Origin: Chitinispirillum sp.
Lineage (GTDB): Bacteria > Fibrobacterota > Chitinivibrionia > Chitinivibrionales > Chitinispirillaceae
Direction of reading: 5' to 3'
Length of the DNA: 54,204 nucleotides
Assembly (NCBI GenBank): GCA_007115975.1
Contig: SKJJ01000131.1
Span: 1-54,204, forward strand
Of the stretch, positions 18,375 through 26,565 are shown in pieces. Both the position numbers and the translations under genes were made by a program. Below the pieces are notes generated by a model, which searched no databases, had not been told where the DNA came from, and saw nothing but the letters and a program-made list of their open reading frames with translations. Within the stretch, counting starts at the first letter, position 1, and each line of letters starts with the position of its first letter.

Positions 18375-18538
18375 GAATTAAGTTGAGGACCGTTTCTCCA
18401 TCCGCTCGCCCAGAGCTTCTGGTCCAAGGGTTCCTGTTTCACTTTTGATGTAATGCAGGAACCTTTCGATTGCGGCGTGACCAGCACTCCTGGTGAGCGG
18501 ATCAGACGATTCTTGTACATTGGCAGTTTCAGTTACAT
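18375..18538 (-). repeat. Palindromic intergenic repeat, copy A (minus orientation)
   Basis: The core (18400-18502) starts ATCCGCTCGCC and ends GGTGAGCGGAT, forming terminal inverted arms around a nested pair AGGGTTCCT / AGGAACCTTTCG. Read on the minus strand it aligns with copy D almost end to end, and homology extends outward to TGTAACTGAAA on one side and TCAACTTAATT on the other. It sits between mfd and the parvulin lipoprotein gene. No ORF is inside. Confidence 0.85.
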
Positions 18539-18694
18539 AAATTACAAGAGGGCTTATAAAAAAGGAGGCCTGGTTTAATTAACACCACGCTCACCCGACT
18601 TGTCACTCTCCTGAGCCCGGAAAATAGATTCTCCACAGGAGCATCATTTATTTTTGTTTTTCAATTTCAGAAGGTATTGCAAAGGACAGCATCA

Positions 18695-19576
18695 ATGATC
18701 AGACAATCGCCGATAAGAACATCTTTATTACTCATCTGCACCGGTTTTTTAAGCTTACTCCTCTTTTTCACCGCATGCGAGCATAAATCGGACAGTCCGG
18801 TAATTGCCAGAGTAGGAAAGGCCACCCTTACCCTTGATGATCTGTATGCAAGTATGCCTCCGGAAATGAGAGAGCAGATAACGCGCGAGCAGAACATTCA
18901 GTATATCAGACAGTGGATGGACACAGAAATTCTGTACCAGGAGGCTTTGAGAAAAAGAATTCACCGGGAAAAAGTGAACAGAAATCGTCTGGAGCGCATG
19001 AAGAAGGATCTTCTGGCCGCAGAGATGATTAGCCGCAGTACAATAAGAGCCCAGAACAATCTTTTGGATAGCCGCCACGTAGAAGAGTATTATGAACAGA
19101 ACAAGGAAAACTTTCCCAGAGAGCAGGATATGGTTAGGTTTCAGGAGATCATTGTAGAAGACCTCGCTGCCGCTCATGAGATACGGCGCACTTTAAACGG
19201 CAGCAATTTCAAGGAAGTTGCTGATTCCCGTTCTGATGATCTTGTACACTCATATATTGACACTCTTTTTCTACCGCTTGATGAGCTCGAGCCAGCTATT
19301 TCCAGGGCTATCAGTAACACTGCTGCTCCCGGAATCACCACTCCGGTCCGCACCGATGTCGGTTTCCACATTATAAATCTGATCGCCAAATTTGAAAAAG
19401 ACAGTATCAGCACATTAGAAGAGGTCAGAGATATAATTACAGACCGTTTATCAAATGAAAAGCAGAAAAAAGAAGCACAGCGTATGATTTCAGAGCTTCG
19501 GTTGAAAACCAATACAGAGTTCAATTTCGACCTGATTCCCGGTACCGACAGACCAATGGAACATAAACCAGAATAA
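18695..19576 (+). CDS. Parvulin-type peptidyl-prolyl isomerase lipoprotein (PrsA/SurA-like)
   Basis: The ATG at 18695 (MIRQSPIRTSLLL) is preceded by AAAGGA and opens a lipoprotein signal peptide with the lipobox LFFTAC at about residue 25-28. The 293-aa protein has a SurA-N-like helical region (VIARVGKATLTLDDL, EILYQEALRKRI) and one parvulin-like domain (about residues 130-240; VRTDVGFHIINLIAKFEKDS matches the usual GYHIIKL end strand). It lacks a second PPIase domain. The role inferred is periplasmic folding of exported proteins, anchored in a membrane. It is 18 bases upstream of a SurA gene, so the two are almost certainly co-expressed. The parvulin domain appears divergent, so catalytic activity is uncertain. 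Confidence 0.85.
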   Translation: MIRQSPIRTSLLLICTGFLSLLLFFTACEHKSDSPVIARVGKATLTLDDLYASMPPEMREQITREQNIQYIRQWMDTEILYQEALRKRIHREKVNRNRLERMKKDLLAAEMISRSTIRAQNNLLDSRHVEEYYEQNKENFPREQDMVRFQEIIVEDLAAAHEIRRTLNGSNFKEVADSRSDDLVHSYIDTLFLPLDELEPAISRAISNTAAPGITTPVRTDVGFHIINLIAKFEKDSISTLEEVRDIITDRLSNEKQKKEAQRMISELRLKTNTEFNFDLIPGTDRPMEHKPE

Positions 19577-19594
19577 TCAATCAAGGGGTGTTTT

Positions 19595-20884
19595 ATGAAG
19601 ATTTTTACAGCAGCTGTAGTTACAATCGTTTCCGCTTACGGCCTGCTTGGGGCAACTCCACAGAAACTTGATGGCATAGCCGCCATTGTTGGTGATGAAG
19701 TTATTCTGATCTCAGAGTTTGAGGCGTATGTTGCTATGCAGATGGAGCAGTTGCAGGCCCAGGGCACCCCCGTTGATCTGGAGAAGGTGAGGACAGATCT
19801 TCTCGATAATCTTATCGATAACAAAGTCCTCCTTACCAATGCCAAAAGGGATTCTGCCCTCGCAGTAAGCAGTGATGAAGTAGAGGAGGCACTTAACAAT
19901 CACATCGCCACGATTTTGCAGCAGAACAGAATGACACTAGAGCAACTGGAACAGGAAATTTACAACCAACAGGGAATAGGGTTTACCAGATTCAGAGCAG
20001 AGATGCGAGAGGCGATAAGGGATCAGCTCATTCAGCAGAGGATTCAGCAGCGCATCTATCACTCAATAAACGTAACCCGGCGTGATGTGGAGCAGTTTTT
20101 TACCACCTACCAGGACAGCCTTCCTCCACTGGGGGAGAGTGTCCGGTTATCAAAAATCACCAAGTCAGTCGCACCAAGCCAGGCACGGGAGCAGACTGTT
20201 TTTACCACAATTTACGAAATCAGGCGCCGGCTCGATCAGGGTGAAGATTTTGAGGCACTGGCCAAAGAGCTCTCCCAAGGACCGCAAGCTGCCTCTGGCG
20301 GTAATCTTGGTTTCATCTCCAAAGGAACCATTTCAGAACGGGCATTCGAGGAGACAGCGTTCAGTCTCCCCCAGGGCAAGATCAGCCAACCTTTTAAAAC
20401 CAGCCTTGGATATCACATTATACAGGTCCTTGAAAAAACCGACCGCGGTGTGAGAATACGGCAGATCTTTTTGCCGTTAGTACCCGACGAGGAGGTCGTT
20501 GTGAAGGTAAACGAGAAGCTCAATGCACTCAGAGAAACCATCGGCAGCACTGAAGAGTTTGCTCAGGCTGCAAAAGAGCACAGCACAGACCGTGTGTCAA
20601 GAAGCCGGGGCGGAAAACTGGGATGGTCAACTCTAAGCAACCTTTCCTCTTCAATACGAACCGCAATAACAAATCTTGAAGATGGGGAGATAAGCGAACC
20701 GGTACGAGAGAACAACGATATCTCCATTTACCGGATTGATGAAAAATCTGATTCACGGAGATTCAATTTTGAGGATGATTATTCCATTTTAGTAAGACAA
20801 TACAGGGAGTACAAAGCCAACCAGAAACTGATAGAGAAGGTGGAGTCGTGGCGACAGAACACTTTCATTGACATAAGGATTTGA
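19595..20884 (+). CDS. surA: SurA-like periplasmic chaperone / peptidyl-prolyl isomerase
   Basis: This 429-aa protein begins with a signal peptide (MKIFTAAVVTIVSAYGLLGA) and an AAGGGGTG ribosome-binding site. The N-terminal SurA_N domain (GIAAIVGDEVILISEFEAY, about 25-160) is followed by two parvulin domains. The first (about 175-285) carries AASGGNLGFISKGT and TSLGYHIIQVLEKT; the second (about 290-395) has SRSRGGKLGWSTL and EPVRENNDISIYRI. That order matches SurA, which guides unfolded outer-membrane proteins through the periplasm to BAM. The second parvulin domain is better matched at its first half than at its end, so one domain may be inactive, as in E. coli SurA. The stop overlaps the next gene's TTG candidate. 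Confidence 0.93.
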   Translation: MKIFTAAVVTIVSAYGLLGATPQKLDGIAAIVGDEVILISEFEAYVAMQMEQLQAQGTPVDLEKVRTDLLDNLIDNKVLLTNAKRDSALAVSSDEVEEALNNHIATILQQNRMTLEQLEQEIYNQQGIGFTRFRAEMREAIRDQLIQQRIQQRIYHSINVTRRDVEQFFTTYQDSLPPLGESVRLSKITKSVAPSQAREQTVFTTIYEIRRRLDQGEDFEALAKELSQGPQAASGGNLGFISKGTISERAFEETAFSLPQGKISQPFKTSLGYHIIQVLEKTDRGVRIRQIFLPLVPDEEVVVKVNEKLNALRETIGSTEEFAQAAKEHSTDRVSRSRGGKLGWSTLSNLSSSIRTAITNLEDGEISEPVRENNDISIYRIDEKSDSRRFNFEDDYSILVRQYREYKANQKLIEKVESWRQNTFIDIRI

Positions 20885-20889
20885 CCGGT

Positions 20890-21636
20890 ATGCAATACCA
20901 GGCTCTGGCGCCGATATACGACCGGCTCATGGACCACGTCAACTATAATGAGTGGAGTACCCTCATCGAGAAAATAGTTGATAAATACTCTGCCGTCGAG
21001 AGGCCGTTGGTTTTTGAACTCGGAGCAGGTACCGGTAAGCTCGGAGAATTGCTGAAACAAAAGGGTTTTAACTACACCGGATCTGACCTGTCGTTTGATA
21101 TGTGCAGAGTTGCGGTTGAAAAGAGATCGTTGCCGCTGTTGTGCTGTGATGCCAGGAACCTTGCTGTTAAAGAGCGCTTTGACCTGGCCGTCTTTTTATA
21201 CGACGGAATAAACTACCTCCATTCAAAACATGATTATCTTACTCTTTTCAACCAGGTAAATACCATCCTTTCTCCCGGTGGTCTTTTTCTTTTTGATATC
21301 ACTACCGCGACAAACTCCAAAAGGTATTTCAAGGAGTATACAGATTTCGAGGATCACGGCGATTTCTCTTTTGTCAGACACAGCTATTTCAACAGCCTAT
21401 CCTCTGTTCAGTATAACGACTTCACCATTTTTCAAAATTCAACTACCGACCCTCAGCTATTCAAAAAGTTTACCGAACAGCACAAGCAAAAAATTCTGCC
21501 GGTCACAACAGTGGAAAAAATGATCCCCGCTACTCTTTTTGATATCCTTGGAATCTTTGACTCCTATTCCTTTAACCGGTATAACACCCGTTCTGAAAGG
21601 GTTCATTTTCTGCTCAGAAAGCGAAACTTATCATGA
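20890..21636 (+). CDS. Class I SAM-dependent methyltransferase
   Basis: The 248-aa protein has the Rossmann SAM-binding motif I VFELGAGTGKLGELL (about 37-52), an acidic residue after strand 2 (GSDLSFDMC), motif II-like CCDARNL and FDLAVFLYDGINYL. I chose the ATG at 20890 because AAGGA lies ten bases before it; a TTG at 20881 would sit too close to that site. The protein resembles the generic methyltransferase-25/ubiE-like group with a C-terminal beta insertion (residues 145-215) typical of small-molecule methyltransferases. The substrate is unknown. It begins five bases after surA and its stop overlaps the FtsE-like gene by the ATGA motif (translation coupling). Confidence 0.85.
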   Translation: MQYQALAPIYDRLMDHVNYNEWSTLIEKIVDKYSAVERPLVFELGAGTGKLGELLKQKGFNYTGSDLSFDMCRVAVEKRSLPLLCCDARNLAVKERFDLAVFLYDGINYLHSKHDYLTLFNQVNTILSPGGLFLFDITTATNSKRYFKEYTDFEDHGDFSFVRHSYFNSLSSVQYNDFTIFQNSTTDPQLFKKFTEQHKQKILPVTTVEKMIPATLFDILGIFDSYSFNRYNTRSERVHFLLRKRNLS

Positions 21637-22331
21637 TCGAATTTTCCCATGTCACCAAAGAGTATGACGGAAGATATCAGGCGCTTCACGATGTCTCCTT
21701 TACTATAGATAAGGCAGAATTCGTCTTTCTTACCGGCGCCAGCGGTGCAGGAAAAACCACCCTTTTTAAACATATCCATATGGAAGAGCTTCCCACATCC
21801 GGACAGGTCTTCTCCTGTGGCTACGACTCCACTACAATCAAACACAAAGACCTCCCCTATCTCAGAAGAAAGATGGGTATAGTTTTTCAGGATTTCAGAC
21901 TGCTCCACGACCGCAATATCTATCAAAACGTTGCCTTTGCTCTAAGAGTAACAGGAAAACCGGAAAAACTTGTTAAAAGAAAAGTCTTCGAGGTGCTTGC
22001 TCAAACAGGGCTGAGCCACAAGGTATCTAACTACCCCTATCAACTCTCGGGAGGAGAGCAGCAAAGGGTCTGTATAGCACGGGCGATTGTTAATGACCCC
22101 TGGCTGCTTATTGCAGATGAACCTACCGGTAATATCGACAAGGAAGTCTCTCTTGAAATTTTTCACCTTCTCCAAACCATTAACTCCTGGGGAACAACCG
22201 TTATTATGTCAACCCATGATCTTGAACTGATCGAGCCGTACCACTATCGAAGAATCGAACTCTCTAGAGGTAAGCTTATCAGAGGAGCCGACAGCACTAT
22301 CAAACCAAAATTTACAGGAGCACATTTATGA
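21633..22331 (+). CDS. ftsE: FtsE-like ABC transporter ATP-binding protein
   Basis: The 232-aa ATPase has Walker A GASGAGKTT (about 35-43), Q-loop GIVFQDFRLL, signature LSGGEQQRV (about 138-146), Walker B LLIADEPTGN and H-loop STHDLELI. FQDFRLLHDRNIYQNVAFALRV is a typical FtsE string; LolD and MacB proteins differ there. FtsE works with the membrane protein FtsX to activate cell-wall hydrolases at the septum. Odd: no FtsX follows; the next gene, overlapping by ATGA, is a UDP-sugar epimerase. The partner membrane protein must be encoded elsewhere, or this ATPase pairs with something else. The assignment to FtsE, rather than another MacB-type ATPase, is likely but not certain. Confidence 0.82.
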   Translation: MIEFSHVTKEYDGRYQALHDVSFTIDKAEFVFLTGASGAGKTTLFKHIHMEELPTSGQVFSCGYDSTTIKHKDLPYLRRKMGIVFQDFRLLHDRNIYQNVAFALRVTGKPEKLVKRKVFEVLAQTGLSHKVSNYPYQLSGGEQQRVCIARAIVNDPWLLIADEPTGNIDKEVSLEIFHLLQTINSWGTTVIMSTHDLELIEPYHYRRIELSRGKLIRGADSTIKPKFTGAHL

Positions 22332-23284
22332 TACTGATTACCGGTGTAGCGGGTTTTATAGGATTTCATCTTTCACAGCACTACCTTCGGGCGGGAAAAA
22401 CGGTTATAGGAATCGACAACATCAACTCCTATTATGACCCCACTCTTAAACAGAAACGACTCGATATCCTAAGCGCCCACGAATCCTTTCTGTTCCACAA
22501 AATTGATATGTGCGAATATGAGAAGCTCGAGAAAGTCTTTACACAACACACTCCTTCAAAAGTGTGTCATCTCGCGGCTCAGGCTGGTGTGCGCTATTCA
22601 CTGACTCATCCGTTTGCTTACCAAAAGTCTAACAACGAGGGTTTCCTGAACATTATTGAGCTTGCCCGGCATAACAAGGTTGAAAACTTTGTCTACGCCT
22701 CTTCGTCATCGGTGTACGGAGCAAACACAAAACTCCCCTTTGCAGAAACGGATCCGGTAAATAATCCTATCTCCCTGTACGCTGCAACCAAGCGTTCAAA
22801 TGAGCTTGTTGCCCACTGTTACAGCCACCTCTACGGCCTCAACTGTTCAGGTCTTCGCTTCTTTACCGTATATGGTCCGTGGGGCAGACCAGACATGGCT
22901 CTTTTTCTCTTTACTAAAGCAATCATTGAAGGCAAGCCTATCGATGTCTACAATAACGGTAAAATGAAAAGAAATTTCACCTACATCGATGATATAGTTA
23001 ATGGGATCGTAAAGGTTCTTGACGCACCAAAGGCTTATGAACTCTACAATATCGGCAACAGTAGGGCAGAGGAACTTCTCGATTTTATCACTCAGATTGA
23101 AAAGTGCGCGGGTAAAAAAGCAATACTAAATTTCCTGCCCATGCAGCCGGGAGACGTTCCTGCTACCATGGCAGACATCGAAAAGATCAGATCCCTTGGA
23201 TTTGAACCATCAACCAATATCGACAAGGGTATTGCCAATTTTGTCCAGTGGTATCGTGAGTACTATGACAAGGCTCTGGCCTGA
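22328..23284 (+). CDS. UDP-glucuronate 4-epimerase-like NAD-dependent sugar epimerase
   Basis: The 318-aa extended SDR has GVAGFIGFHL (NAD binding, residues 7-16), GIDNINSYYD (typical of UDP-glucuronate epimerases such as CapI/LpsL), YASSSSVYG, and the catalytic YAATK with Tyr151 and Lys155. RFFTVYGPWGRPDMA and GKMKRNFTYIDDIV complete the signature. It interconverts UDP-glucuronate and UDP-galacturonate in the cytoplasm, giving precursors for capsule, LPS core or exopolysaccharide. The start overlaps the end of the FtsE-like gene, but the functional link is obscure. The sugar dehydrogenase after a 186-base gap fits the same pathway. Confidence 0.92.
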   Translation: MILITGVAGFIGFHLSQHYLRAGKTVIGIDNINSYYDPTLKQKRLDILSAHESFLFHKIDMCEYEKLEKVFTQHTPSKVCHLAAQAGVRYSLTHPFAYQKSNNEGFLNIIELARHNKVENFVYASSSSVYGANTKLPFAETDPVNNPISLYAATKRSNELVAHCYSHLYGLNCSGLRFFTVYGPWGRPDMALFLFTKAIIEGKPIDVYNNGKMKRNFTYIDDIVNGIVKVLDAPKAYELYNIGNSRAEELLDFITQIEKCAGKKAILNFLPMQPGDVPATMADIEKIRSLGFEPSTNIDKGIANFVQWYREYYDKALA

Positions 23285-23470
23285 TCTTTATAACAGTACA
23301 TTGCGTCTTTTTATGTTTTCACGCAATAATTGGACTTATACGATTAGTCTCTATTCAGAAATGGTTTCTGTTTAGCAATTTCCTTTATCGTCATACCCGA
23401 GTCGTTATATCGGGTAGTACTATTGAATAACACATCAATTATTTCCATCATTCTACAGGAGTAAGTTCTA

Positions 23471-24709
23471 ATGTATAAACCAAACATTTGTATCGTAGGA
23501 CTGGGGTATGTAGGATTACCTCTGGCAATTGAACTGGCTAAATACTACAAAGTAACCGGATTCGATATCAACCAAAAACGAGTGGATTCACTTTGTCAAA
23601 ACCTCGATCCAAACGGAGAGACCCCATCAGAAGATCTCAAAAATTGCGGCATTCGTTTCTCCTGCGACCCGTCGGTAATAAGTGATACGCAGTTTATAAT
23701 CGTTGCTGTTCCCACTCCTATCGATAACCACAAAAAGCCCGATCTTACGCCCCTCTACCGCTCATCTGAAATGGTTGGCAAGTACTTACAAAAGGGTACT
23801 ATTGTTGTTTATGAATCCACCGTCTATCCCGGTGTCACGGAAGATGAGTGTGTTCCCATTCTGGAAAAAGTCTCAGGATTAAAATGGAAAGAGGATTTCT
23901 TTGTTGGCTATTCACCCGAACGAATCAACCCCGGTGATAAGGTTCACACCGTATCTACCATTGTTAAGGTTGTCTCCGGGGACACGCCGGAAACACTTGA
24001 TAATGTCGCATCTGTTTACTCCAGCGCAGTCAAGGCCGGAGTGCATAAAGCCACAACAATCAAGGTTGCAGAAGCTGCCAAGGTTATCGAAAACACTCAA
24101 AGGGATATAAACATTGCTTTGATGAATGAGCTGAGAATAATTTTCGATAAAATGGAAATTTCCACCAAAGATGTCCTTGAAGCTGCTGGTACAAAGTGGA
24201 ACTTTCTTCCCTTCGAGCCCGGGCTTGTGGGAGGCCACTGCATTGGAGTAGACCCCTACTACCTTGCCTACAAGGCCGAAGAGATCGGACATCACCCCCA
24301 GATCATCATGGCCGGCAGACGTATAAATGATGCCATGGGGCGCTATTTTGCCCGCGAGCTTATTAAGGGGATGATTCATCGCAAGCTGAGTGTTATGGAT
24401 GGCAGGGTTCTCGTTTTGGGAATTACCTTTAAGGAGAATGTTCCTGACATAAGAAATTCCAGGGTCATAGACATCATTCAGGAACTTAATGATTTTGGCA
24501 TCAAAACCGATGTCTGGGATCCGGTCGCATCTGCTCCTGAAGTAAAAGAGGAGTACGGAATTGACCTCATTGATTCACCAAAAACTTCTACTTATGATGC
24601 CGTGGTCCTTGCTGTCAAGCATGCGCGGTTTCTGCAGGATCTTGGTGAGCTTAAGGGGTATCTTATCGAAAACGGTATTTTTTATGACGTAAAGCAGGTG
24701 CTAGCATAA
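23471..24709 (+). CDS. UDP-sugar 6-dehydrogenase of the WbpA/TviB family
   Basis: The 412-aa protein shows the three-domain UDP-sugar dehydrogenase organisation: GLGYVGLPLAIELAK (NAD motif, residues 10-24), ESTVYPGVTEDE, the central domain KVAEAAKVIENTQRDINIAL, the catalytic Cys257 in GGHCIGVDPYYLAYKAE, and a C-terminal UDP-binding domain (LGITFKENVPDIRNSR). Those residues match the UDP-GlcNAc/UDP-GalNAc dehydrogenase branch (WbpA, TviB) better than UDP-glucose dehydrogenase. It oxidises C6 of UDP-N-acetylhexosamine to the uronic acid using two NAD+. It has a good GGAGTAAG site ahead of the ATG and ends with a strong terminator. N-acetyl sugar preference is inferred from family resemblance only. 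Confidence 0.9.
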   Translation: MYKPNICIVGLGYVGLPLAIELAKYYKVTGFDINQKRVDSLCQNLDPNGETPSEDLKNCGIRFSCDPSVISDTQFIIVAVPTPIDNHKKPDLTPLYRSSEMVGKYLQKGTIVVYESTVYPGVTEDECVPILEKVSGLKWKEDFFVGYSPERINPGDKVHTVSTIVKVVSGDTPETLDNVASVYSSAVKAGVHKATTIKVAEAAKVIENTQRDINIALMNELRIIFDKMEISTKDVLEAAGTKWNFLPFEPGLVGGHCIGVDPYYLAYKAEEIGHHPQIIMAGRRINDAMGRYFARELIKGMIHRKLSVMDGRVLVLGITFKENVPDIRNSRVIDIIQELNDFGIKTDVWDPVASAPEVKEEYGIDLIDSPKTSTYDAVVLAVKHARFLQDLGELKGYLIENGIFYDVKQVLA

Positions 24710-24736
24710 ACATCTGTGCCATTAAATATTGAAAAG

Positions 24737-24764
24737 GGCTGATCTGTTCATGATCAGCCTTTTT
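24737..24764 (+). terminator. Rho-independent terminator after the UDP-sugar dehydrogenase gene
   Basis: GGCTGATC (24737-24744), loop TGTTCAT, GATCAGCC (24752-24759), then TTTTT. It is a perfect 8-bp stem with a T-tract 28 bases after the stop codon. Confidence 0.93.
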
Positions 24765-25290
24765 ATAGCCATTCTCTTTTCATGAAAAAAAAGTACAATT
24801 GAAGCTATAGACATTCTGACCGCCAAACGTTTGTCAGAAAAAAAAGACTGTTTTTTCACCAAAACAAGTTTATTAATTGTTAAATCGAATAGCCACAAAG
24901 CCTTTTTACGCCGTTTTTTGACGATTTTCCACTCTTGGGTCGACTGCTATTTTTCTTGGCTCAGAACGGCTGAAAGGCGGCTTATATAAAGGGGCGATTG
25001 TGTGCCGACCCATTAATTTCAGTTTTTAGAGCTATTTAGTGGATGTTGGAATTAATTTTCTCTGTTTTTTTATTGTACGGATTTTCGTCAAGGCGAGGTG
25101 AAAGTGGTAGTCCTTTTTTGTTTTACCTCCGAGTGTCTGTATCCATACTGTCTATTGAGGGGAACAGATCTGACCAAAGTGTTCGGGTGTCCAGGGGCAA
25201 GAAAATTTTAATTTGCTGCAATTCTCCCCTCGGTACAGCTGGTGGACCAGTTACCCGGGGAGCCTTGCTATGCAACTTTATCTTTCTTAC
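24765..25290. other. Structured 526-bp convergent intergenic region, possible non-coding RNA
   Basis: Both neighbours end here, so a spacer of this size is not needed for their expression. A TATATA box at 24983-24988 is a candidate -10. Downstream are a hairpin pairing GAGGTGAAA (25095-25103) with TTTTACCTC (25121-25129), and a strong hairpin around CTGG-TGGA-CCAG (25239-25250) flanked by CCCC and GGGG. CCCCTC (25226-25231) can pair either with GAGGGG (25157-25162) or with GGGGAG (25257-25262). It lacks the conserved motifs of tmRNA, RNase P RNA or SRP RNA. A 90-codon open frame at 25043 exists but has no ribosome-binding site or recognisable similarity. A 6S-like or unknown RNA is possible. 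Confidence 0.3.
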
Positions 25291-25320
25291 AAAAAAAGAG
25301 ATCGCCAAAAGCTGATCTCT
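25291..25320 (-). terminator. Rho-independent terminator of the bactofilin gene
   Basis: On the minus strand AGAGATC (25320-25314), loop AGCTTTTGGC, GATCTCT (25303-25297), then a run of T to 25291. It is 34 bases after the bactofilin stop codon and ends the parA-parB-M23-bactofilin transcription unit. Confidence 0.85.
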
Positions 25321-25353
25321 CTTATGAGTCTCAAAAACGGTATACTACTCCTG

Positions 25354-25719
25354 TCAGGCTTCTTTCTTTTCACTCTCTACATTTTTTATTTTTTCCATGG
25401 AACAATTTCCATGAAAAGCAGCTCCATCATTTATCACAAGATCTCTTGTATGTAAATCTCCAATCAGTGAGGAGTTGTTTTCAAGTTCCACCCTGTCCTT
25501 AATAGTCAAATTACCCTTCACCCATCCACCGATTATAACACTCTTTGCCTTTATATCTGCTTCCACTATACCATTGGGACCGACGGTGAGCAACTCTCCA
25601 GTTTCCAATAACCCCTTGAATTTTCCATCAATACGAATACTGTGCGGTACAGACAACGTCCCTTCAAATACAGCACCATCACCTATCATTGTTAACAATC
25701 CCTTAATTCCCTTATCCAT
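25354..25719 (-). CDS. Bactofilin family cytoskeletal protein
   Basis: The 121-aa protein is one bactofilin domain with the usual repetitive beta-solenoid pattern: TMIGDGAVFEGTLSVPHSIRI, GKFKGLLETGELLTVGPNG, VEADIKAKSVIIGGWVKG, and RVELENNSSLIGDLHTRDL, with a short charged tail. Bactofilins polymerise without nucleotide at the membrane and locate cell-wall enzymes, affecting cell shape, stalks or chromosome arms. It lies 12 bases downstream of an M23 peptidase gene and in the same run as parAB. Bactofilin next to an M23 peptidase is a known arrangement (shape control), and association with the ParABS system is known in myxobacteria. Confidence 0.95.
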   Translation of the reverse strand: MDKGIKGLLTMIGDGAVFEGTLSVPHSIRIDGKFKGLLETGELLTVGPNGIVEADIKAKSVIIGGWVKGNLTIKDRVELENNSSLIGDLHTRDLVINDGAAFHGNCSMEKIKNVESEKKEA

Positions 25720-25731
25720 TCTTTAGCTCCT

Positions 25732-26553
25732 TTACTCTTTATGACCGATAATATATTCGGTAGGATCAACATGCTTTCCGTCTCTGATAATTTCATAATG
25801 AAGGTGTGGTGCAGAAGACCTACCGGTATTACCAACATAACCGATTGTTTGCCCACGATTTACCCTGTCCCTTACCGACACAAGAATTTGTGAGCAGTGA
25901 CCATACCTTGTTTCAAAGCCAAACTCATGCTGTATAGTTATCAATAACCCAAGATAGCGGTCATTCTCAATCTTACTCACCACACCAGGTGCAGTAGCGC
26001 GTATTGCCGTACCGGTACTTGCAGCAAAATCGATCCCCAGATGCCCTTCCCCATCCTCTCCTTTATATTTATAACCCCTTGTAATCCAACCATCTACAGG
26101 AAGTATATTTGGAATGGAAGAAGCATTCATTTCAGAGTTAATCTGCTGGCTTCTGTAAGTGGGCCGCACTTGCTGCTCCTGGGATTCGAGCTTTTTCTTC
26201 TGCGCTTTGTCCTCTTGCTGTTTAAGTACACTTAACTTCTCAATTTCTTCTGAAGTTGCCAGGCGATGAAGGTAGGCGGTTATATTTTCAATGTCAGCAA
26301 TAAGTTGTGTCGATACCCTGAGATTCTTGTTTGCTTTTGTGAGCTCAATATTCTCTGTTTGTAACTTTTCAACAAGTTGTAATTTTATTCCTATTTCACC
26401 AGTTTTAAACAGAAGAACAAACATACTGATAAAAAACAAAACCATAAAAATGATCGATGAAAAAAGTATATACCGGTTAATGGATATGGATACAGTTCTT
26501 CCTTTGCCATCAGGAATAAACATTACAGTGTATCGGTTTGTTGGTTTTTTCAT
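25732..26553 (-). CDS. Membrane-anchored M23 (LytM) peptidoglycan endopeptidase
   Basis: The 273-aa protein has a short cytoplasmic N-terminus, a membrane helix at about residues 27-50, a coiled-coil stretch (55-125) and a C-terminal LytM domain (about 150-265). The zinc ligands are present in GHLGIDFA (HxxxD), RYGHCS and HLHYEI (HxH). Such proteins cut peptide cross-links in the periplasm, and coiled-coil versions are often regulated by partner proteins. It is 12 bases upstream of the bactofilin gene, which would position it, and 12 bases after ParB. A signal-anchor topology is inferred from the lack of a cleavage motif. Confidence 0.93.
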   Translation of the reverse strand: MKKPTNRYTVMFIPDGKGRTVSISINRYILFSSIIFMVLFFISMFVLLFKTGEIGIKLQLVEKLQTENIELTKANKNLRVSTQLIADIENITAYLHRLATSEEIEKLSVLKQQEDKAQKKKLESQEQQVRPTYRSQQINSEMNASSIPNILPVDGWITRGYKYKGEDGEGHLGIDFAASTGTAIRATAPGVVSKIENDRYLGLLITIQHEFGFETRYGHCSQILVSVRDRVNRGQTIGYVGNTGRSSAPHLHYEIIRDGKHVDPTEYIIGHKE

Positions 26554-26565
26554 CTCACCGCAACC

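Noticed and set aside
24765-25290. tmRNA, RNase P RNA, SRP RNA or 6S RNA
   Set aside because: Diagnostic conserved motifs of the first three were not found. 6S cannot be excluded by eye but no supporting feature was seen.
25043-25315. 90-codon plus-strand open frame in the intergenic region
   Set aside because: No ribosome-binding site and no recognisable protein features; it overlaps the predicted RNA structure and the terminator of bactofilin.
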